Shown here: positions 5,475 through 8,785 of the stretch, in pieces
Layout: each line of letters opens with the position of its first letter
Position numbering within the stretch: the stretch's first letter is position 1
Origin: an uncultured Porphyromonas sp.
GTDB lineage: Bacteria > Bacteroidota > Bacteroidia > Bacteroidales > Porphyromonadaceae
Direction: 5' to 3'
Assembly (NCBI GenBank): GCA_945867245.1
Contig: CAMBHQ010000027.1
Coordinates: forward strand, 1 to 8,785
Length of the DNA: 8,785 nt
Notes under the pieces: generated by a model
The model's database searches: none
What the model saw: the letters and a program-made list of their open reading frames with translations, nothing else
Told to the model about the DNA's origin: nothing
Made by a program: the position numbers and the translations under genes

Positions 5475-6578
5475 TTATTCTCCCTCCAACTTTTTGCTCA
5501 GCGTTATCGAAGTAATAATACTACGCACACCCTCGCCTTCCCAGAAGTAATCGGCCTCTGTATCCCAGAATACCAAGCCGTTGATGGGTACCTGCTCGCC
5601 TGTAGACTCGCTCAGTATCGTCTTTTGGCTCGTAAAGGTCAGGAAGAGACGATTGCCTGTCGTATAGGTCGTGGGCGCCTGAAGGTAAACCTTATCCTCA
5701 TAAGGCAGTGGCATAGATAGATGCTCGGGGTCTGGGACGAAGAGCAGCTGCACATTAGGCTTGCCGTCTAGTGCCTGCACCATGGGTATGCGCACGCCAC
5801 GCTTATCCTCGTCAAACATCAGCGGTATATCGGCCCCTAGACCACGGAGGATATACAACTGGTCGTGCACCGCCTGGACTATCTCTACCTCCTGCGTAAA
5901 GCGGTCCTCTACATAGGTCCCCTCTAGCACCCAGCGTCCTAGGAGGTCCTCGTAGCGTACAGGCTCTACGGCACCGCTAGCGCTCGGATTACGCTTCTGA
6001 TAAGCCGAGAGGCGCATACGATAGGCGCCTATGACGATGAATACATCGGCATTGCGCCCAGGGCCTTCGTTGGGCAAGGCGCTGAAGCTAATACGCCCCT
6101 CCGAGACCTTGTAACTGAGCCATCTGTCACCCCCCTCGCTCATCGTGATAACAGGCTGTGCCTGAGCAAACATCTCGAAGCTAATCTCTCCGCCCGTAGC
6201 CTCGTAGTTGAGGTTCTCTATATTGCGGATATAGTTAATCGTCCCGAGCTGCGTTACGGGGATATCTATCTGCCGTGCGCCCTTCTGTATATGTATATTG
6301 GCGGTACGTGCATCGTAGCCCTCGTGCCGAGCCACAGAGACCTGTAGCTCGCTACCCGAGACCTGTATCTGGCACCAGTCGGCACTGCTAGTAGCCTCGA
6401 AGTCGCCCTCGCTCAGACGTATCAGGCCCGCCCCTCCCGTGTATGCCGTGGGTATCTCGGTAGAGAGGACTCTGAAGCTCTCTGTGAGGACCTCGTCCTG
6501 ACGCTGTCCGCAGGAGACAAGGCTCAGAGTGAGGAGCAATAATAGCCTAAGGCTGTATAATATCTTATTCATAGTCAT
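5475..6578 (-). CDS. BACON domain surface lipoprotein
   Basis: This 367-aa lipoprotein is probably exported and displayed at the cell surface. Residues 6-22 are a hydrophobic signal peptide ending in the lipobox LVSC, with C23 as the expected lipidated residue. A BACON-type beta-sandwich spans about 36-112: the tryptophan in SSADW, then LQVSVARHEGYDARTANIHI, ending VTQLG. A second, more diverged copy follows at about 121-195 (YEATGGEISFEMFA, GDRWLSYKVSEGRISFSAL, AYRMRLSAYQ). From about 209 (YEDLLGRWVLEGTY) to the end is a beta-rich domain resembling lipocalin-like domains of Bacteroidetes lipoproteins; I cannot name it. BACON domains often occur in carbohydrate- or protein-binding surface lipoproteins. 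It lies 8 bases downstream of the DUF4302 gene and is the last gene of this operon. An alternative start at residue 3 (6572) would also fit. Confidence 0.85.
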   Translation of the reverse strand: MTMNKILYSLRLLLLLTLSLVSCGQRQDEVLTESFRVLSTEIPTAYTGGAGLIRLSEGDFEATSSADWCQIQVSGSELQVSVARHEGYDARTANIHIQKGARQIDIPVTQLGTINYIRNIENLNYEATGGEISFEMFAQAQPVITMSEGGDRWLSYKVSEGRISFSALPNEGPGRNADVFIVIGAYRMRLSAYQKRNPSASGAVEPVRYEDLLGRWVLEGTYVEDRFTQEVEIVQAVHDQLYILRGLGADIPLMFDEDKRGVRIPMVQALDGKPNVQLLFVPDPEHLSMPLPYEDKVYLQAPTTYTTGNRLFLTFTSQKTILSESTGEQVPINGLVFWDTEADYFWEGEGVRSIITSITLSKKLEGE

Positions 6579-6586
6579 ATGCTTTG

Positions 6587-7942
6587 TTATTTGTGCTTAA
6601 CGAAGTATATACGGTCGAATAGGGCAGGCTTGATATTGGGGTCTACCTGATAACTACCGAGGAATACACGTACGACGACGAAGGACTTAGCCTCCTCGCT
6701 ACGCCATACGCCATTATCGACCATCTCGTAGACATCGCCCTGGCTACTCTGTGGGTGCTGAGGGTTGAGGCGTGCTACCTGCCCTACTGCGGCGGCGAAG
6801 GTCTGGCGGAACTCATCCCCTCGCTTGGCATTGAAGGGCATCAGCACATAGCTCTCTGTCGTCTGAGGTATCTGTAGCTCCTGCGTAAGAATCTCGAAGG
6901 CATCTCGCTCCCTATTGTACTCAGCCACGAGCTTATACTTGAGGTGGCTACCCTCTACCGGCTCTATCGAGTAGCTAAGGCCCTTAGCCTCTACGAAGTT
7001 CACCTCTACGGGGTCTAGCTTGGTGCCATTAGCCTCGTATAGGTTGTGCAGCGTGTAGCGCCCTAGGTATTTCTTGTACGGCTCGTAGTAGGGGTCTTTG
7101 CGCAGGCGTAGTACCTCGCCACTAGGGCTACGCCAGCTCTTGTCCTCGGCCTGCCACGTGAACTTGCTAACGCCATTGAGTGGGGTCGATAGGCGCAGGC
7201 CCTCGGCATCGTAGGTATAGGTCAGGGGGAGCGGATAGCCGTCGCCATGGTCTACAAGGAAGCGGTTGTAGTCCCCTCTGTCGTAGTAGAGGACGACAGT
7301 CTTGCCACCGAGAGTGCCCGTCCAGGCATCGGTATTGTTGGTCAGTAGCTCATCGATATTGATGGCAGCACGGCGTATAGCCTTAATGCGCTGTAGGTAG
7401 GTACGTGCGCCCTCACTGGGGCGGAACATACGCATATAGTTGCCGGTAATCTTGCCTTTGAATATCAGCGAACCATCCTCGCGCTTCTCCTGTAGCACCA
7501 GCTCGTAGTCGCCCTCGAAGCCACGTCCGCGCCCCCAGCCTCCGTCTACATCGGGGTCGGCAAAGAGGTGGTAGCCATCGTTGTACATCGAGAACGAGAG
7601 CACTGCCCCCTTGTCGCTACGCAGGGCATACATACTGCGAAACATTTGGTCGGCAGGCTCTAGAGGCATTAGCTCGTTGGCAATATATACCTCGCCCTTT
7701 TGGTCGAATCTAAGGTGCATCGTATAGCTACCGAAGTGCCCCCCTATACTCGGGGTGAACTCCAGTATCCAGCCATCCTCGCTACTGGTGAGTAGGCTGC
7801 GTAGCTCCTCTATGGACTTATTGATACGTGTGGCACTACTGCCCTCGAAGAGGTACTCCTCGTTGCGCTGACATCCCGAGCCTATCATTACGATGGGCAG
7901 CAATAGGCATAGGAAGCGATATATCAGTCTATTTGTTTTCAT
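6587..7942 (-). CDS. DUF4302 lipoprotein
   Basis: This is a 451-aa lipoprotein of the DUF4302 family, found in Bacteroidetes SusC/SusD-type loci; its biochemical role is unknown. The signal peptide (MKTNRLIYRFLCLLLPIVMIGSGC) ends in a good lipobox with C24 as the lipidation site. The following block, EEYLFEGSSATRINKSIEEL, then LLTSSEDGWILEFTPS, is typical of the family's start. The remainder is beta-rich with many aromatic and charged residues and no catalytic motif I can identify. The start at 7942 is chosen because it begins the signal peptide and gives an 8-base gap to the metallopeptidase stop codon. A longer frame from 8023 would overlap that gene in another frame. The 8-base gap to the BACON gene also indicates one operon. 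Binding to a polymer or peptide at the outer membrane is an inference from context. Confidence 0.87.
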   Translation of the reverse strand: MKTNRLIYRFLCLLLPIVMIGSGCQRNEEYLFEGSSATRINKSIEELRSLLTSSEDGWILEFTPSIGGHFGSYTMHLRFDQKGEVYIANELMPLEPADQMFRSMYALRSDKGAVLSFSMYNDGYHLFADPDVDGGWGRGRGFEGDYELVLQEKREDGSLIFKGKITGNYMRMFRPSEGARTYLQRIKAIRRAAINIDELLTNNTDAWTGTLGGKTVVLYYDRGDYNRFLVDHGDGYPLPLTYTYDAEGLRLSTPLNGVSKFTWQAEDKSWRSPSGEVLRLRKDPYYEPYKKYLGRYTLHNLYEANGTKLDPVEVNFVEAKGLSYSIEPVEGSHLKYKLVAEYNRERDAFEILTQELQIPQTTESYVLMPFNAKRGDEFRQTFAAAVGQVARLNPQHPQSSQGDVYEMVDNGVWRSEEAKSFVVVRVFLGSYQVDPNIKPALFDRIYFVKHK

Positions 7943-7950
7943 CGTGCTAA

Positions 7951-8785
7951 CTATTGTGGCATCTGCACGCCCTCTAGAGGAGTGGCAGAGGCCTGTGGAT
8001 ATAGCTGTAGTAGGGCCGAGCAATTGTCGCAGCGGCGCTTATGGGTAGCAGCCGAGGTGTCGAATAGCTCGGGCTGACGCTCTAGTAGCGCACGGGCTAT
8101 CTCGGCACGGGCAAGGTCTATGCTACGCTCCTCGGCTCCGCTAGCGCTCAGTAGGGCCTCCCAGCTAGGCTCTATCAGTGGCAGATAGCGTACCTCCTCG
8201 GTGCGTCTCTGTACCTCGGCTCTGAGGACGTCCATATCGATGCCCCAGGCCTCGAGCATATACTTCTTCATGATATTCACCTTGCGCTCTATCTTGGCCC
8301 ATCCCTCTGCCGAAGCTAGGGTCTTGATGCGGGCATAGTTCTCGGGGCTTAGTGTCAGATACTTGGCTGTTACCTCGGTGATATCCTCGCCTATCTGGCT
8401 ACCAGCGTAGGGGGTGATGAAGCCTAGGTTGTAGGACTCTAGGGCATTGCGGTTGTGCCAGGCCGTGGGGGCATAGTCACCCTGACTGATGAGGTTAAAC
8501 TCCTGCGGCCATGCCTTGGAGGCGTGCAGTATATGAGTAAACTCGTGGTGTACCATGTGCAGGAAGTACTGGTTGAGGTCTACGGTATTACGCTCGTTGA
8601 GCCAGTTGGTCTGATAGAAGGTAACCTTGAGTCCGCCCTCAGCCGTCCCGAGGGTGATAGTGCCATCGGAGTTGTAGCTAGGCGAGCCCACGAGCATCAT
8701 GATACGTGGGGCCATACGTCGCACGAAGTCCACGCCCGCAATCTGGGCATAGGCATCTAGCCAGGCATGCTTGACAATCTTGGTG
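7951..8785 (-). CDS. Zinc metallopeptidase, Peptidase_Mx1-like (5' end beyond window)
   Basis: This is a probable secreted or surface zinc metallopeptidase of the kind encoded beside susC/susD pairs (Pfam Peptidase_Mx1). The frame stays open to the window edge (TKIVKHAWLDAYAQIAG upstream of an internal GTG at 8733), so the N terminus and signal peptide are outside; 277 residues are visible. Family features are MLVGSPSYNSDGTITLGTAEGG, the zinc-binding HEFTH (codons 8533-8547) within VHHEFTHILH, LGFITPYAGS, and GEDITEV further on, which may supply the third ligand. The C-terminal tail carries RRCDNC, two cysteines that could form a disulfide; its role is unclear. Eight bases separate its stop from the DUF4302 gene, so metallopeptidase, DUF4302 and BACON genes probably form one transcript. 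SusC/SusD-like genes are expected to the right. The substrate is unknown; proteolysis or binding of host or microbial proteins is an inference. Confidence 0.88.
   Translation of the reverse strand, partial: TKIVKHAWLDAYAQIAGVDFVRRMAPRIMMLVGSPSYNSDGTITLGTAEGGLKVTFYQTNWLNERNTVDLNQYFLHMVHHEFTHILHASKAWPQEFNLISQGDYAPTAWHNRNALESYNLGFITPYAGSQIGEDITEVTAKYLTLSPENYARIKTLASAEGWAKIERKVNIMKKYMLEAWGIDMDVLRAEVQRRTEEVRYLPLIEPSWEALLSASGAEERSIDLARAEIARALLERQPELFDTSAATHKRRCDNCSALLQLYPQASATPLEGVQMPQ

Noticed and set aside
7943..8023. DUF4302 start at 8023
   Set aside because: It would put 27 extra residues before an intact signal peptide and overlap the metallopeptidase gene by 73 bases.
8455..8760. Open frame opposite the metallopeptidase gene
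   Set aside because: It is the antisense of a conserved domain containing HEFTH, with no homology or start signals of its own.

Overview
The window reads as a chromosomal segment of a Bacteroidales bacterium, most likely a Porphyromonas-type organism. The evidence is Bacteroidetes-style -7 promoter boxes (TAnnTTTG), an rpsF-rpsR-rplI operon with Bacteroidales-like proteins, a DUF3822 protein, and a Sus-type accessory lipoprotein cluster (Peptidase_Mx1-like metallopeptidase, DUF4302, BACON). The genus is an inference; no 16S or other decisive marker is present.

Layout. (1) 34-1102, minus: rpsF-rpsR-rplI with a good promoter. RplI ends early, at 116 aa; its last nine residues and the DNA behind them do not look like L9 and are AT-rich, so the gene appears broken near position 63. 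(2) 1111-2055: a DUF3822 gene (minus) between two copies of an intergenic hairpin-forming repeat. The gene's stop codon lies inside one copy. (3) 2051-2886: an uncharacterised membrane-anchored protein (minus) with a long structured 3' region and a classical intrinsic terminator. (4) 2934-4448: divergent promoter region, then a RecD-like/Dda-like SF1 helicase (plus). (5) 4451-5299: a third repeat copy running right up to the start codon of a YkuD_2-type murein L,D-transpeptidase (plus). (6) 5311-5449: repeat fragment, 23-bp tandem repeats and a 58-base imperfect palindrome between convergent genes. (7) 5475-8785, minus: BACON lipoprotein, DUF4302 lipoprotein and a 5'-truncated zinc metallopeptidase, forming the tail of an operon that probably contains susC/susD-like genes beyond the right edge.

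Functional picture. The left part is housekeeping (ribosome, helicase, cell-wall enzyme). The right part is probably the accessory part of a surface nutrient-capture or proteolysis locus. No new defence or mobile system with protein-coding genes was found. The most distinctive feature is a family of repeats built from AGTGGTCGGTGGCTAGTGG-like and CTAG-rich blocks. Three copies lie in the same orientation, and each ends in the plus-strand sequence CCACTATAAAA, so each meets a T-tract on the minus strand. They touch a stop codon, a terminator U-tract and a start codon, so they may be shaping gene ends here.
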